Of a stretch of 64,000 nt of DNA, positions 53,757 to 63,998 are shown piece after piece (position 1 is the first letter of the stretch; each line of letters opens with the position of its first letter). Under the pieces are notes generated by a model, which worked only from the letters and a program-made list of their open reading frames with translations, was not told the DNA's origin and ran no database searches. This DNA is from Abyssicoccus albus (GTDB lineage Bacteria > Bacillota > Bacilli > Staphylococcales > Abyssicoccaceae): assembly GCF_003815035.1 (NCBI RefSeq), contig NZ_RKRK01000002.1, positions 614,163 through 678,162 on the forward strand, read 5' to 3'. A program made the position numbers and the translations under genes.

Positions 53757-55052
53757 TTATGGGTACAACCTATTCAATAATCTTGGGAATGGACTTGTTT
53801 CTCTTACATGATCAACCCCACTGATCCAAGCAACAGTTCTTTCTAACCCTAGTCCAAATCCAGAATGAGGCACACTGCCATACTTTCTTAAGTCTAAGTA
53901 CCAACCATATGTTTCAAGATCCAATCCGTGGTCTAAAATTGATTGTTTCAATTCGTCATAGTCATCCATACGTTCAGATCCACCAATAATTTCTCCATAA
54001 CCTTCAGGGGCTATTAAATCAGCGCAAAGTACAGTTTTTGGATTTTCTTTATTGACTTGCATATAGAATGGTTTAATTGCTTTCGGATAATTGACAATGA
54101 ATACAGGCTTATCATAATGATTAGCAATTGCCGTTTCATGTGGTGAACCAAAGTCGTCTCCCCATTCTATGTCATCAAAGCCTTCTTTATGCAAAAATTC
54201 AACGGCATCATCGTAAGTGATTCTTGGGAATGGCGTTGTTACTTTTTCTAACTTTGCAAGATCACGATCTAAAGTTTCTAATTCTAAACGACAATTTTTT
54301 AATACTGATTGAACAATATGTGTTACATATTGTTCTTGTACTTCTAAACTATCGTCATGATCATAGAATGCCATTTCTGGCTCAATCATCCAAAATTCAA
54401 TCAAATGACGTCGTGTTTTTGATTTTTCAGCTCTAAATGTCGGTCCAAAACTAAATACTTTACCAAGCGCCATGGCACTTGCTTCAGCATAAAGTTGACC
54501 CGATTGTGATAAATATGCATCCTCTTCAAAATATTTAGTGTGAAATAACTCACTTGTTCCTTCTGGAGCACTTCCTGTTAAAATCGGCGGATCTACTTTT
54601 GTAAAGCCATTGTTATTATAAAATTCAAACGTTGAACGGATAATTTCATTTCTAATCTTCATAATCGCATGTTGCTTTTTACTTCTTAACCATAAATGAC
54701 GATTGTCCATTAAAAATTCAGTACCATGTTCTTTTGGTGTTATTGGATAATCCGTACTATCGGAAATTACTTCAAAATTTTCAACTTCCAACTCATAGCC
54801 AAAACTAGATCTGGTATCCTCTTTGATGATACCAGTAACATATAGAGAAGTTTCTTGAGTTAACGCCTTAAATTGGTCAAATTTATCTTCTCCTATATTT
54901 GCTTTCACAACTACACCTTGCATAAATCCAGTACCATCTCTAAGTTGCATGAATCCTATTTTACCACTTGATCTTTTATTCGCTAACCATACTCCTATTT
55001 TAACCGTTTCACCAACGAATTGCTTTGATTGATTAATTGTTATTTTTTTCAT
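53757..55052 (-). CDS. asnS: Asparaginyl-tRNA synthetase
   Basis: 431 residues, the usual AsnRS size. N-terminal OB fold ([20 protein letters not shown]), class II catalytic domain with motif 2 [19 protein letters not shown] and motif 3 [13 protein letters not shown]. It charges tRNA-Asn. ATG follows ATAGGAGGAC. The 59-nt gap to aspB has no T-box. Confidence 0.97.
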   Translation of the reverse strand: MKKITINQSKQFVGETVKIGVWLANKRSSGKIGFMQLRDGTGFMQGVVVKANIGEDKFDQFKALTQETSLYVTGIIKEDTRSSFGYELEVENFEVISDSTDYPITPKEHGTEFLMDNRHLWLRSKKQHAIMKIRNEIIRSTFEFYNNNGFTKVDPPILTGSAPEGTSELFHTKYFEEDAYLSQSGQLYAEASAMALGKVFSFGPTFRAEKSKTRRHLIEFWMIEPEMAFYDHDDSLEVQEQYVTHIVQSVLKNCRLELETLDRDLAKLEKVTTPFPRITYDDAVEFLHKEGFDDIEWGDDFGSPHETAIANHYDKPVFIVNYPKAIKPFYMQVNKENPKTVLCADLIAPEGYGEIIGGSERMDDYDELKQSILDHGLDLETYGWYLDLRKYGSVPHSGFGLGLERTVAWISGVDHVRETSPFPRLLNRLYP

Positions 55053-55111
55053 AAGTCCTCCTATAATGCATCTTTTAATTTAATCATAAATTAACTATGT
55101 TCTAGTATTAA

Positions 55112-56290
55112 TTATGATTTCTTAGAGTTTATAAAGTGTTTAATTCTTTCTATAGCTGTTTTAAATGATTCAACATCCGTTGCATAACTTAATCTAATGT
55201 TATCATCACTACCAAAAGCACTTCCAGGTATCACAGCGACATGTGCCTCTTCTAATAATGCTTGTGCAAAGTCACTTGATGAATTATAACCGCATAAGTT
55301 CATTGCTTCTTTCACATTAGGATATAAATAGAAAGCTCCGTTTGGCTTGATACATTTAAAGCCTGTAATTTCATCAACTAAAGGATATACTTCGTCTAAA
55401 CGTTTTTTAAAGATTTCATTCATTTTTTGAATATATTCTGGCTGTTCAGTATAAGCAGTTAAAGCTGCATATTGTGATGGAGTCGTTGGATTACTTGTAG
55501 AATGACTAGCTAAATTTGTCATCCCTTTTATATAATCAACAGGTCCAATCCCATACCCAATTCTCCAGCCAGTCATTGCATGTGATTTTGATACACCATT
55601 TACAATAAAAGTTCTATCTTTTGCATCTTCATTCAATGTTGCATAACTTACATGTTTTCCATTGTAAATTAACGTTTCATATATTTCATCAGATATAACG
55701 ATTAAGTCATGTTGTTTGATGAGATCATCCAATGCTAATAATTCTTCTTTTGAATAAATCATCCCAGTTGGATTACTTGGCGTGTTAATAATGATCGCCT
55801 TTGTGTTGTCATTGATATGTTGTTCTAATTGTGATGTAGTTAATTTAAAATTTGTTTCCTCGTCTGTTTTAACAAAAACAGGTGTACCACCTGCAAGCTT
55901 AATTTGTTCCGGATAACTTACCCAGTAAGGTACAGGTACGATAACTTCATCACCTTCATTTAGTATAGACATGAAAATATTGTAGAGAACATGTTTTGCT
56001 CCAGTACCAACAAATACATTAGATGTATTATAATTTAAGTTTAAATCTTGATTAGTTTTATTAACAATGGCTTCTTTCAACGATAATATACCACCACTTG
56101 GGGTATATTTTGTCTGACCATTATGTATCGCATTAATTGCACCTTCAATAATGAAATCAGGTGTATTAAAGTCTGGCTGACCTGCACCTAAACCAATTAC
56201 ATCAATACCTTCATCTTTAAGTTTTTGAGCGGTTGCTGTAATCGCTAATGTTGTAGATGGTTGTATGTTAGACACTTTATTTGAAAGCAT
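55112..56290 (-). CDS. aspB: Pyridoxal-phosphate aminotransferase (AspB-type)
   Basis: 392 residues from ATG 56290 with TAGGAGG upstream; nine earlier codons are not supported. Fold-type I: substrate motif GLGAGQPDFNTPDFI, NTPSNPTGMIYS, VISDEIYETLIY, and the PLP Lys in NGVSKSHAMTGWRIGY. Likely aspartate aminotransferase, feeding aspartate and asparagine next to asnS. Specificity is inferred from context. Confidence 0.92.
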   Translation of the reverse strand: MLSNKVSNIQPSTTLAITATAQKLKDEGIDVIGLGAGQPDFNTPDFIIEGAINAIHNGQTKYTPSGGILSLKEAIVNKTNQDLNLNYNTSNVFVGTGAKHVLYNIFMSILNEGDEVIVPVPYWVSYPEQIKLAGGTPVFVKTDEETNFKLTTSQLEQHINDNTKAIIINTPSNPTGMIYSKEELLALDDLIKQHDLIVISDEIYETLIYNGKHVSYATLNEDAKDRTFIVNGVSKSHAMTGWRIGYGIGPVDYIKGMTNLASHSTSNPTTPSQYAALTAYTEQPEYIQKMNEIFKKRLDEVYPLVDEITGFKCIKPNGAFYLYPNVKEAMNLCGYNSSSDFAQALLEEAHVAVIPGSAFGSDDNIRLSYATDVESFKTAIERIKHFINSKKS

Positions 56291-56386
56291 GCTATTCCTC
56301 CTAATATATAAAATCAATCACAAAGTAAATGATACGATATTAATTATATTATTTAGTTCATTGTACTATAACAGAAGGTCATCAAT

Positions 56387-58984
56387 CTAGTCACACATGT
56401 TATTTATTTGTTGATCCATTTCATCTAAACTATAGTACTTAATATCCATGTTCGGTAGACCATTCAAAAAATATTTTTTATATAATCCTTTAGTTAAACG
56501 GTCATCCAGACAAATTATAATACCTTGATCCGAACCATCCCTAAGCAATCGACCTATCCCCTGTCTGAATCGCTGACTTGCTTTTGGTAATGTATATTCA
56601 ATAAATGGATTATCATATTGCATCGAATGATAATAACTTAAAGGATCATTTGGAGAAAGAAATGGTAATTTTGTCATCAATAATATTTTTTGAGTATTGT
56701 TAGGCGCTTTAAAATTTACACCTTCGTAAAAACTTAAACTCGCTAACAATAAACCATAATCAAGTGGATTGAATTTTTGTAAAATCCTTTTATTGTGTAT
56801 TGATTTGTGCTGGCTAATGATTGGGAATTGATTCATATTTATGTCCTCAAAGTACTCTTTGACCTCTTGTATCATTTGATGGTTTGTAAATAATGCTAAT
56901 CCTTTATTTTGTGGCATAACAACAAGTCTATAACAACATTCTACGATGTGCTGAATATATTCATTAGAGTATGGAAAGCTTGTTGATATTTGGTCATTAG
57001 ATACCCATAGTTCCGCATTGTTCTGATAATCTATAACATCCTTGAATGCAATGGAATTAAGAGAATAATCCAGATTTTCTAGTCCTATTTCTTGAATGAA
57101 GAAAGAAAAAGATTCATTGACTTGTAGTGTACCACTTAAAAAGTGTATAGACTTATATTGTTCAAATAATTTACGCTTTATAATGTACTTTGGTGATTCT
57201 ACTAAATAATTGATCGAAACAGTTTCATAATATTTTTTATTATCACTATTTAAATATATAAATTCACTATTAAAAATTTGTTTTTCAATTTGATTTAAGT
57301 AAGCATTAATATTCGAGATGATTTCATCTAAAAATATAAAACCTGGTACATTCGTTAACGTTTCATCATTTAAAATATTTTGCATTTGGTTTAATTTATG
57401 AATGATGTATAATTCGTCTACATCTATCGAACTTTTCTCATTCTGTAATGATTTATGCAAATTTTTAAAAAGACTATGAACCACGTTATCAAGTGTTTTA
57501 TATAACTTTTCTTCAATATTGCTAGTATGACCTGATTGAATGGGATTTATCACTTTCTTCAATGATGGTAATGAGACTTGTCTATGTGCATTCGATGTTG
57601 CAACATTCAATAAATGATGTGATTCATCAATAATTAAATGATGGTATAATTCACAAAGACTTTCTGTTTCATCAACAAATAAATTACTATGGTTAGTAAT
57701 ACCAATCATTGAATTCTTCAATTTATTTTTGTGGAAATCATAAAATGATGGATGAATTGAATTATGGTGATCATTTAATACTGAATGATAGTATATATTT
57801 GCACCACCTTTTAAATTCAACTCGCTCACTAAACCGGTATTTGTTTGTAGTAACCAAACGATTAATTTTCCTTTTAAAATAATGACTTCATAATTTAACG
57901 TATCGTCATTTAATATCTTTCTAACGATTGGTAAATGAATATAGTTACTTCGTCCCATTAACATTGAATGAAATGATTTAACATTAAGTGAATTTTCAAT
58001 AGATATCATCAAGTCCTGTAATTCATGTTGTAACAGTTTAGTGTTTGTCGAAATTAATGTACGCTCTCCAGTTTCTGAATATTTTATAAGCGCATTATAA
58101 ATATATGTCAATGTTTTACCAATTGCAGTTGGTGCCTCTATAATTGAAATCGTTTTATCTTTCATATGGCTTAACAAATAATCTTGTAAAGCATGTTGTT
58201 CTTCACGATGTTCGTAATCCTTTAGAACATTTTTACAGAAATCTTCAAATGATAAATCTTTTACTTTATGTTTAATATCATTTAAATTCTCTTTATTTAA
58301 TTGACTAATTTCATCCATCATATCTTTAAAAAATATTCCATTAATCTCTTTTATACCACTACTGACCTCGCTGATTTGATAGGTTTTATTCAATGTCTGA
58401 AAGTATGTAAGAATTCTGTTGATATCAAAATTTAATCCACAAGCAACGTCAATGAGACTCTTTTTTGATTCAAAATTAAAAGACATGTATTTTTTTATTG
58501 AATGAATAAATAATTCAGCAGTAACCTTAGCATCATAAAATGCTCTATGAGCCATTGTATGTTTAGTGCCGATAATCGCTGAGAGATTTTCAAGCTTATA
58601 ACTAGATTGTGTTGGATAAATCATCTTAAACCAGTCATGTGTATCGACAATTAATTCAGGTTGAAATTCAATATCACATTGTAAGAATGCATATTTAAGA
58701 AATTCCAAGTCAAATTTTGCATTATGCGCAACAAATGTACAATCATTAAGCATTTCATAGACATGATTAGATATGTGTTGGAATGAAGGTTGATCAATTA
58801 AATCTTCATCCTTAATATTGGTTAAACTTGAAATATAAACTGGTATCTCTTTTTCAATCGATATCAAAGACGTAAAAGAATCAATGATTTCTAAATCTTC
58901 AGTTATCACAATACCTAGTTCAATAATGTCATCATCTTGATGACTTTGTCCTGTTGTCTCTAAATCGACAAATGCAAACTTCAT
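56387..58984 (-). CDS. dinG: DinG-type helicase with 3'-5' exonuclease domain
   Basis: 865 residues. N-terminal DEDDh exonuclease (FVDLETTGQ, HNAKFDLEFL, HRAFYDAKVTAELF), then an XPD-like helicase: Walker A EAPTAIGKT, DESHHLL box, and SQRFRQGIGRLLRDGSDQG motif VI. The Fe-S cysteines of E. coli DinG are not seen in the usual place, as expected of the Firmicutes exonuclease-fused form. It is last in the mgsA-bshA-cca-birA-dinG cluster, 25 nt after birA. Confidence 0.93.
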   Translation of the reverse strand: MKFAFVDLETTGQSHQDDDIIELGIVITEDLEIIDSFTSLISIEKEIPVYISSLTNIKDEDLIDQPSFQHISNHVYEMLNDCTFVAHNAKFDLEFLKYAFLQCDIEFQPELIVDTHDWFKMIYPTQSSYKLENLSAIIGTKHTMAHRAFYDAKVTAELFIHSIKKYMSFNFESKKSLIDVACGLNFDINRILTYFQTLNKTYQISEVSSGIKEINGIFFKDMMDEISQLNKENLNDIKHKVKDLSFEDFCKNVLKDYEHREEQHALQDYLLSHMKDKTISIIEAPTAIGKTLTYIYNALIKYSETGERTLISTNTKLLQHELQDLMISIENSLNVKSFHSMLMGRSNYIHLPIVRKILNDDTLNYEVIILKGKLIVWLLQTNTGLVSELNLKGGANIYYHSVLNDHHNSIHPSFYDFHKNKLKNSMIGITNHSNLFVDETESLCELYHHLIIDESHHLLNVATSNAHRQVSLPSLKKVINPIQSGHTSNIEEKLYKTLDNVVHSLFKNLHKSLQNEKSSIDVDELYIIHKLNQMQNILNDETLTNVPGFIFLDEIISNINAYLNQIEKQIFNSEFIYLNSDNKKYYETVSINYLVESPKYIIKRKLFEQYKSIHFLSGTLQVNESFSFFIQEIGLENLDYSLNSIAFKDVIDYQNNAELWVSNDQISTSFPYSNEYIQHIVECCYRLVVMPQNKGLALFTNHQMIQEVKEYFEDINMNQFPIISQHKSIHNKRILQKFNPLDYGLLLASLSFYEGVNFKAPNNTQKILLMTKLPFLSPNDPLSYYHSMQYDNPFIEYTLPKASQRFRQGIGRLLRDGSDQGIIICLDDRLTKGLYKKYFLNGLPNMDIKYYSLDEMDQQINNMCD

Positions 58985-59009
58985 TCCAACACCTCCTTTA
59001 TAATCATGT

Positions 59010-59978
59010 CTATTTCGAACTTAATATATCACCACTTGAAATCGTGACATGTTGTCCATCGTGATTAATCACTAATTCACCTTGATTTGTCACATCCAAT
59101 GGTATACCAATAAAAGAATGCTGACCAACTAAAAAATTGTATTCCTTACCCCAAATATTTGAATAAGATATATACTTATCCTTATAATCCTCAAATGAAA
59201 TACTATCCATTATTTCAAAATACTTCGTTAAATAATTAAGCATATGATTTAGAAATTCATATTGATTAATATCTTCCACATGATTATTTAAAGAGGTAAT
59301 TTGACGTTCAAATTGATTTGATAATTGATCACTATCTTGAAATAAATTAATACCAATACCGCATGTCAAATGATGCAATTCATTTTGACTGAATTGCCCT
59401 TCAGTGATAAAGCCACATATTTTTTTATCATCAATATATATATCGTTAGGCCACTTTATCATCGCTTGTAAATCATATTCATTTCTAAGAACCTCAATAA
59501 TGGCTATTGAAATAAACAAATTAATAGGCCCTATTCTCTCAAGACTGATTTTAGGGTAGATAACAATACTCATCCATAAGCCAAGATTTTTGGACGAGTC
59601 CCACCTCCTATTAAATCTGCCTCTTCCTTCAAGTTGTTCATTCGCTATTACAATAAAAGGATTACTATATTTGTATGATAATTCATTTGCAATATTTTGA
59701 GTTGAAGAAACAACATCTTCAAAATGAATAAATTCATAAAAAGGATGTTGTTTATGAAACTCATGAATTAATGATTCTTCATAACCTTTTTTAAAATGTT
59801 TTATTTGATAACCTTTTCCTTTAATAGATTCAATAATGTAACCGTTTTGTTTAATTTGATTAATATTTTTCCACACTGCTTGTCTTGAAATATTTAATTG
59901 TTCGCTAATATATGAGCCAGAAATATATTCATGTTGATGTTGATATAGAAGTATCAATGTCTGTTGAAGACTGTTCAC
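59010..59978 (-). CDS. birA: Biotin-protein ligase and biotin repressor BirA
   Basis: 322 residues. N-terminal helix-turn-helix (YISGSYISEQLNISRQAVWK), biotinoyl-AMP motif EGRGRFNRRWDS, catalytic Lys in IKWPNDIYID, and C-terminal SH3-like part. It biotinylates carboxylases and can repress biotin genes. It lies 17 nt after cca, likely one transcript. Confidence 0.95.
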   Translation of the reverse strand: MNSLQQTLILLYQHQHEYISGSYISEQLNISRQAVWKNINQIKQNGYIIESIKGKGYQIKHFKKGYEESLIHEFHKQHPFYEFIHFEDVVSSTQNIANELSYKYSNPFIVIANEQLEGRGRFNRRWDSSKNLGLWMSIVIYPKISLERIGPINLFISIAIIEVLRNEYDLQAMIKWPNDIYIDDKKICGFITEGQFSQNELHHLTCGIGINLFQDSDQLSNQFERQITSLNNHVEDINQYEFLNHMLNYLTKYFEIMDSISFEDYKDKYISYSNIWGKEYNFLVGQHSFIGIPLDVTNQGELVINHDGQHVTISSGDILSSK

Positions 59979-59995
59979 ATTATCTCTCCTAATGT

Positions 59996-61486
59996 TTATA
60001 ATTCAAATTGCTTTAAAAATTGAACTTGCTTTATCTTTGAATTCATATCAGTCGGATTTATAAAATAATTTAGTACACATGCATTCAACCAATATTTTAT
60101 CATTTTACCTTCTTTAATAAATTGCATTGATTTCAACTCATGACCATCGATTTCTAAGTCATTTATTTTATATAATCTCGATTCAGCTTTATTAAGCCAA
60201 TCTATAATTCTATCTATTTCATCTATGCAATAAGTATTAAAATCAAATGTTTCTAATTGTATAGATTGTTGTTCTTCTAGTTCATGACTTTGATTTAATT
60301 CTTTAAATATTAGCTTCAAGCAAGTCAAAACAAAGATTAACGTTTCATGGTTAAATTGATATTGTGAAATATAATATTTATAAAACTTTCTCATAAATTC
60401 ATGGTCAATCGTATGTATATTTATATATTCGATTGGTAAGTCATATTTAACAATGTCGCCTCTACTTAATGAGCCATTATAAAATAAATTCATAATTTCA
60501 ATCAAATTTGCGCATAATTTATCATATGCTTTAATATATTTAACTGAATGTCGTGATAATTTCAACTTTGAAAGTTCATCAATAACTTCATCATAAACCA
60601 TCAAACCATTATCGTTTGAAATGATTAGTTCGCTATTGTTAAATTGTTTTATTAGACAAATTAAACCAATAAAATCATTATAATCTAATTGAAATACTTT
60701 TTTCCTTCGACCATTTATTGTGTTGTGAATATTATGTTCATCAACAGTAAGTTCATTTAATATATTAATCAATAGATTGAAGTCAGATTGATTAATATAT
60801 TTAAAGAATGGGAGCGCTTCTAATAATAAATCTTTTCGAATCATTATTAATGTTTGGATTAAATATTTACCTTTTACTAATTTATTAAGTTCGACATTTA
60901 CTCTTTCAATTGCAACTTCTTTTAATAGGCGATGATGTTTTACGATTGCTTTGTATGTATCATCTACAATATTAAACCCTAATGTTGATTGAAATCTAAG
61001 CCCCCTAATGATTCGTAATGCATCTTCTTGGAAACGTTCATTAGCTATGCCAACGGCACAAATTTGTTTATTTTTAATATGCTGAAATCCATTATAAAAA
61101 TCTTTAAGTTGTCCATCCTTAGTCATCGCAATCGCATTCATTGTAAAGTCTCTACGTTTTAAGTCTTCTTTTAATTCTCTAACAAATTGAACATTTTCTG
61201 GTTTTCTATAATTTATATATGTGGACTCTGTTCTATATGTTGTAATTTCATAGTTTCCTTTATCTGTGACCACTGTTACGGTACCATGTTCAATCCCGGT
61301 TGGGATCGTTTTAGTAAATAATTCAATAATCTCTTCAGGTGTGGCATTAGTTGTGATATCAATATCTGCAATTTGATTATTCATCAAATAATCCCTTACT
61401 GATCCGCCAACAAAAAAAGCTTCATAACCTGAACGTTCTAACGTATCTATAATATTATATGCATTTTTAAATTCTTCAGGTACCAT
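59996..61486 (-). CDS. cca: CCA-adding tRNA nucleotidyltransferase, enlarged
   Basis: 496 residues, against about 400 in S. aureus and B. subtilis. The N-terminal catalytic part is intact: GGSVRDYLM, DIDITTNATPEE, RRDFTMNAIA, EDALRIIRGLRF. The C-terminal half (from about residue 215) is longer and very helix-rich, AT-rich in DNA and poorly conserved to my eye, so the extra 95 residues probably lie in the tail and body domains that hold tRNA. ATG follows AAAGGAAG; it shares one base with the bshA stop (TAATG). Confidence 0.93.
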   Translation of the reverse strand: MVPEEFKNAYNIIDTLERSGYEAFFVGGSVRDYLMNNQIADIDITTNATPEEIIELFTKTIPTGIEHGTVTVVTDKGNYEITTYRTESTYINYRKPENVQFVRELKEDLKRRDFTMNAIAMTKDGQLKDFYNGFQHIKNKQICAVGIANERFQEDALRIIRGLRFQSTLGFNIVDDTYKAIVKHHRLLKEVAIERVNVELNKLVKGKYLIQTLIMIRKDLLLEALPFFKYINQSDFNLLINILNELTVDEHNIHNTINGRRKKVFQLDYNDFIGLICLIKQFNNSELIISNDNGLMVYDEVIDELSKLKLSRHSVKYIKAYDKLCANLIEIMNLFYNGSLSRGDIVKYDLPIEYINIHTIDHEFMRKFYKYYISQYQFNHETLIFVLTCLKLIFKELNQSHELEEQQSIQLETFDFNTYCIDEIDRIIDWLNKAESRLYKINDLEIDGHELKSMQFIKEGKMIKYWLNACVLNYFINPTDMNSKIKQVQFLKQFEL

Positions 61487-62619
61487 TATTTACTTCCTTT
61501 ATTCAACAAACCCAAATAAAGTGATTCATATTTTCTTACAATTGGATCTGTTGAAAATTTATTGATTAATATTTGTTTCATATTTTCTTTGATTTTTTTC
61601 ATTTTTTCAGGATCACTTATTAAATCAATTATATAATCACTCGCTTGATTCGTATCTCCGACATCTACAAGAATACCATTCTCGTTATGGTGAATCACTT
61701 CTTTCATGCCACCAGCATTCGTCGCAATACAAATTGCACCACCATACATTGCTTCTAACAACACTAGACCAAAACTTTCTTTCTCACTCATCAATAAAAA
61801 GAAATCAGAGATGTGATAATAATGTGTGATTTCTTCTTGCTTACCAATAAACCTCACTTTTTTTTCAATTCCAAGTGCTTTTACAAGTGTTTTAGCTTTA
61901 AATAACATCGGTCCATCACCGATTAACAGTAAAACCGATTTCTTTTTAAATTGAACTTTATAAAATGTATGTATGATATCTTCAACCCTTTTTACAGATC
62001 TAAAGTTAGACACATGACTAATGACAATTTCATCAGATATACATAATGATTTTTTAACCTTATTTAAATCAATCTTAGGTGTTGAAAACTTCTCTTCATC
62101 AACGAAGTTATATATGAGTTCAATATCCTGATTTGGCTTAATGATTGTATCCGTATCTTCTATAAGAGATTGACTCACTGCAGTGACAGCATCTGATTTT
62201 TCAATACCAAATTTTATCGCGGGTTTCAATGATGAATCATAACCCAATACAGTAATATCAGTGCCATGCAATGTAGTAACCATCTTTGTATCACGATTTG
62301 CCATTGAAATCGCTAAATGACCACAAATTGCATGTGGTACTGCATAATGCATATGAATGATATCTAATTCATATTCTGAAATAACTTCACTAATTTTAGT
62401 ACTTAGCGTTAAATCATATGGTGGGTATTGAAATACTGCATAATTATTCACTTCAACTTCATGGACATATATATTATCATTCATCTGATTTAACCTAAAA
62501 GGCATTGAGCTCGTTATAAAGTGAACTTCATGACCTCGCTGAGCAAGCTTTTTACCAAGCTCAGTTGCAACAACACCACTACCGCCAATGTTTGGATAAC
62601 ATGTAATTCCTATTTTCAT
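61486..62619 (-). CDS. bshA: Bacillithiol biosynthesis glycosyltransferase BshA
   Basis: 377 residues, GT4 family. It joins GlcNAc and L-malate, the first step of bacillithiol synthesis. Motifs: ITCYPNIGGSGVVATELGK, HMHYAVPHAICG, SHVSNFRSVKR, GDGPMLFKA, SEKESFGLVLLEAMYGGA. It lies 8 nt after mgsA and overlaps cca by one base. bshB is not in this cluster here. Confidence 0.96.
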   Translation of the reverse strand: MKIGITCYPNIGGSGVVATELGKKLAQRGHEVHFITSSMPFRLNQMNDNIYVHEVEVNNYAVFQYPPYDLTLSTKISEVISEYELDIIHMHYAVPHAICGHLAISMANRDTKMVTTLHGTDITVLGYDSSLKPAIKFGIEKSDAVTAVSQSLIEDTDTIIKPNQDIELIYNFVDEEKFSTPKIDLNKVKKSLCISDEIVISHVSNFRSVKRVEDIIHTFYKVQFKKKSVLLLIGDGPMLFKAKTLVKALGIEKKVRFIGKQEEITHYYHISDFFLLMSEKESFGLVLLEAMYGGAICIATNAGGMKEVIHHNENGILVDVGDTNQASDYIIDLISDPEKMKKIKENMKQILINKFSTDPIVRKYESLYLGLLNKGSK

Positions 62620-62627
62620 TTGATCAC

Positions 62628-63011
62628 CTAATTGTTCTTACTCTTTATTTCAGCCAAATGCAACATAACTGCACTGGCTGTTCCTTCATTCGTTGCTAAT
62701 GGCACATCATACACATCTGATAATCTTAGTAATGCGGATACATCTGGTTCATGTGGTTGTGCAGTCAATGGGTCACGGAAAAAAATGATACAATCAATAT
62801 CTTTATTGGCAACTTTTGCTCCAATTTCTTGATCTCCTCCGAGGGGACCACTTTTAAATCGAGTAACATTTAATGACGTTTCATCCATAATACGTTGTCC
62901 TGTTGTACCCGTTGCAAATAAACTATGTGTTTCAAATATGCCAATGTATTGATTAATAAACTTTATTAAATCATCTTTTTTCTTATCGTGAGCGATTAAA
63001 GCAATATTCAT
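62628..63011 (-). CDS. mgsA: Methylglyoxal synthase
   Basis: 127 residues. It converts dihydroxyacetone phosphate to methylglyoxal, venting triose phosphate. Motifs: [50 protein letters not shown] (catalytic Asp residues). ATG follows AGAGGTGAT. A TATAAT about 33 nt upstream suggests that it heads the cluster mgsA-bshA-cca-birA-dinG, an order also known in B. subtilis (with bshB1 between). Confidence 0.95.
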   Translation of the reverse strand: MNIALIAHDKKKDDLIKFINQYIGIFETHSLFATGTTGQRIMDETSLNVTRFKSGPLGGDQEIGAKVANKDIDCIIFFRDPLTAQPHEPDVSALLRLSDVYDVPLATNEGTASAVMLHLAEIKSKNN

Positions 63012-63085
63012 CGTATCACCTCTTTAAGTAATGTGTTTAAATTATAACAAAATTTTATATACACATATATTATTGTGCAATAAAA

Positions 63086-63113
63086 AACACAAAACTATTA
63101 ATAGTTTTGTGTT
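63086..63113 (-). terminator. Terminator of yugP
   Basis: A perfect 28-nt palindrome, arms AACACAAAACTATT and AATAGTTTTGTGTT, followed on the minus strand by TTTTTATTG. Lies 9 nt past the yugP stop. Confidence 0.88.
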
Positions 63114-63121
63114 AAAAATGA

Positions 63122-63829
63122 CTAATCTTGACTTTTGGCAATTAAAATTAAACGTAATAGTTCTGCAACTGCAACTGCAGCACTTGCAACATACGTCATT
63201 GCGGCAGCTTTCAAAACTTTATTTGCGTGAGAATATTCTTTTTCATTGACAATCTTATGACTTTTAATATACTGCATCGCCCTATGACTTGCATTAAATT
63301 CGACTGGCAATGTGATAATTTGGAAAAGTACACCTAAACTCATTAATCCAATTCCAATCCATAACAACGTTGCACCAAAACTTCCCATCGTATTGTTCAT
63401 GTATGTTAAGAAAATACCAGCCATAATGAATAAATATGAAGCTTGACTACCTAATGAAGCGACTGGAAATAATGCTGTTCTAAAGTTTAAAAAACTATAG
63501 CCTTCTGCATGTTGGATTGCATGACCAATTTCATGAGCAGCAACTGCAGTGCCTGAAACAGATGGCTTGTTGTAGTTATGTGGACTTAATCTCACAACCT
63601 TTGCTCTTGGGTCGTAATGATCTGATAAAAAACCTTGTCCTTGTTCAACACGCACATCTGTGATCCCATGATCGCGTAACATTTGTTCCGCAACTTCTTT
63701 ACCTGTTAATCCACTCGTAGAACGAACACGAGCATATTTATTGAATGTAGATTTAACATTATGACTCGCCCACATAGGGATAAGCATAATAATACCGATA
63801 TAAATTATATACATTAACATGAAATTCAC
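63122..63829 (-). CDS. yugP: Membrane zinc metallopeptidase, YugP family
   Basis: 235 residues with an N-terminal membrane segment, the zinc site HEIGHAIQHAEGY (about residue 120), and further hydrophobic helices (about 140-165, 175-195 and 210-230). It matches the YugP/Zn_peptidase_2 family; substrates unknown. The ATG follows TGGAGTGA. A near-consensus promoter and a large inverted repeat lie upstream. Confidence 0.88.
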   Translation of the reverse strand: MNFMLMYIIYIGIIMLIPMWASHNVKSTFNKYARVRSTSGLTGKEVAEQMLRDHGITDVRVEQGQGFLSDHYDPRAKVVRLSPHNYNKPSVSGTAVAAHEIGHAIQHAEGYSFLNFRTALFPVASLGSQASYLFIMAGIFLTYMNNTMGSFGATLLWIGIGLMSLGVLFQIITLPVEFNASHRAMQYIKSHKIVNEKEYSHANKVLKAAAMTYVASAAVAVAELLRLILIAKSQD

Positions 63830-63835
63830 TCCATT

Positions 63836-63998
63836 TTACTTGATATATATTATATTATATTGTGACAACGAATAATAGTCAAAATTTTTGACCATTATTC
63901 GTTGTGTCATACTTTTTATGACAATAGAAAAATGCAATAACCATTGCAATAAATCCTAATAGTAATGAAATGTAACCAATTATATTAAAATATTCTTC
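63836..63998 (-). CDS. Truncated membrane-protein ORF at the right edge
   Basis: The only frame open from the right edge on the minus strand; about 53 residues to the TAA at 63836. It has one hydrophobic segment (IIGYISLLLGFIAMVIAFFY) followed by a polar tail. The last third coincides with the yugP promoter and the large inverted repeat, so the real end of the gene or its coding status is unsure. I do not recognise it. Confidence 0.4.
63854..63905 (-). promoter_or_regulatory. yugP promoter overlapped by a 20-nt-arm inverted repeat
   Basis: -35 TTGACT (63882-63877), 17-bp spacer and TATAAT (63859-63854), about 25 nt before the yugP ATG. Arms ACAACGAATAATAGTCAAAA (63865-63884) and TTTTGACCATTATTCGTTGT (63886-63905) pair with one mismatch and cover the -35. 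It may be an operator or a terminator of the upstream ORF. Confidence 0.6.

Noticed and set aside
55053-55111. Possible T-box leader for asnS
   Set aside because: The gap to aspB is only 59 nt, too short for a T-box with its specifier and antiterminator.
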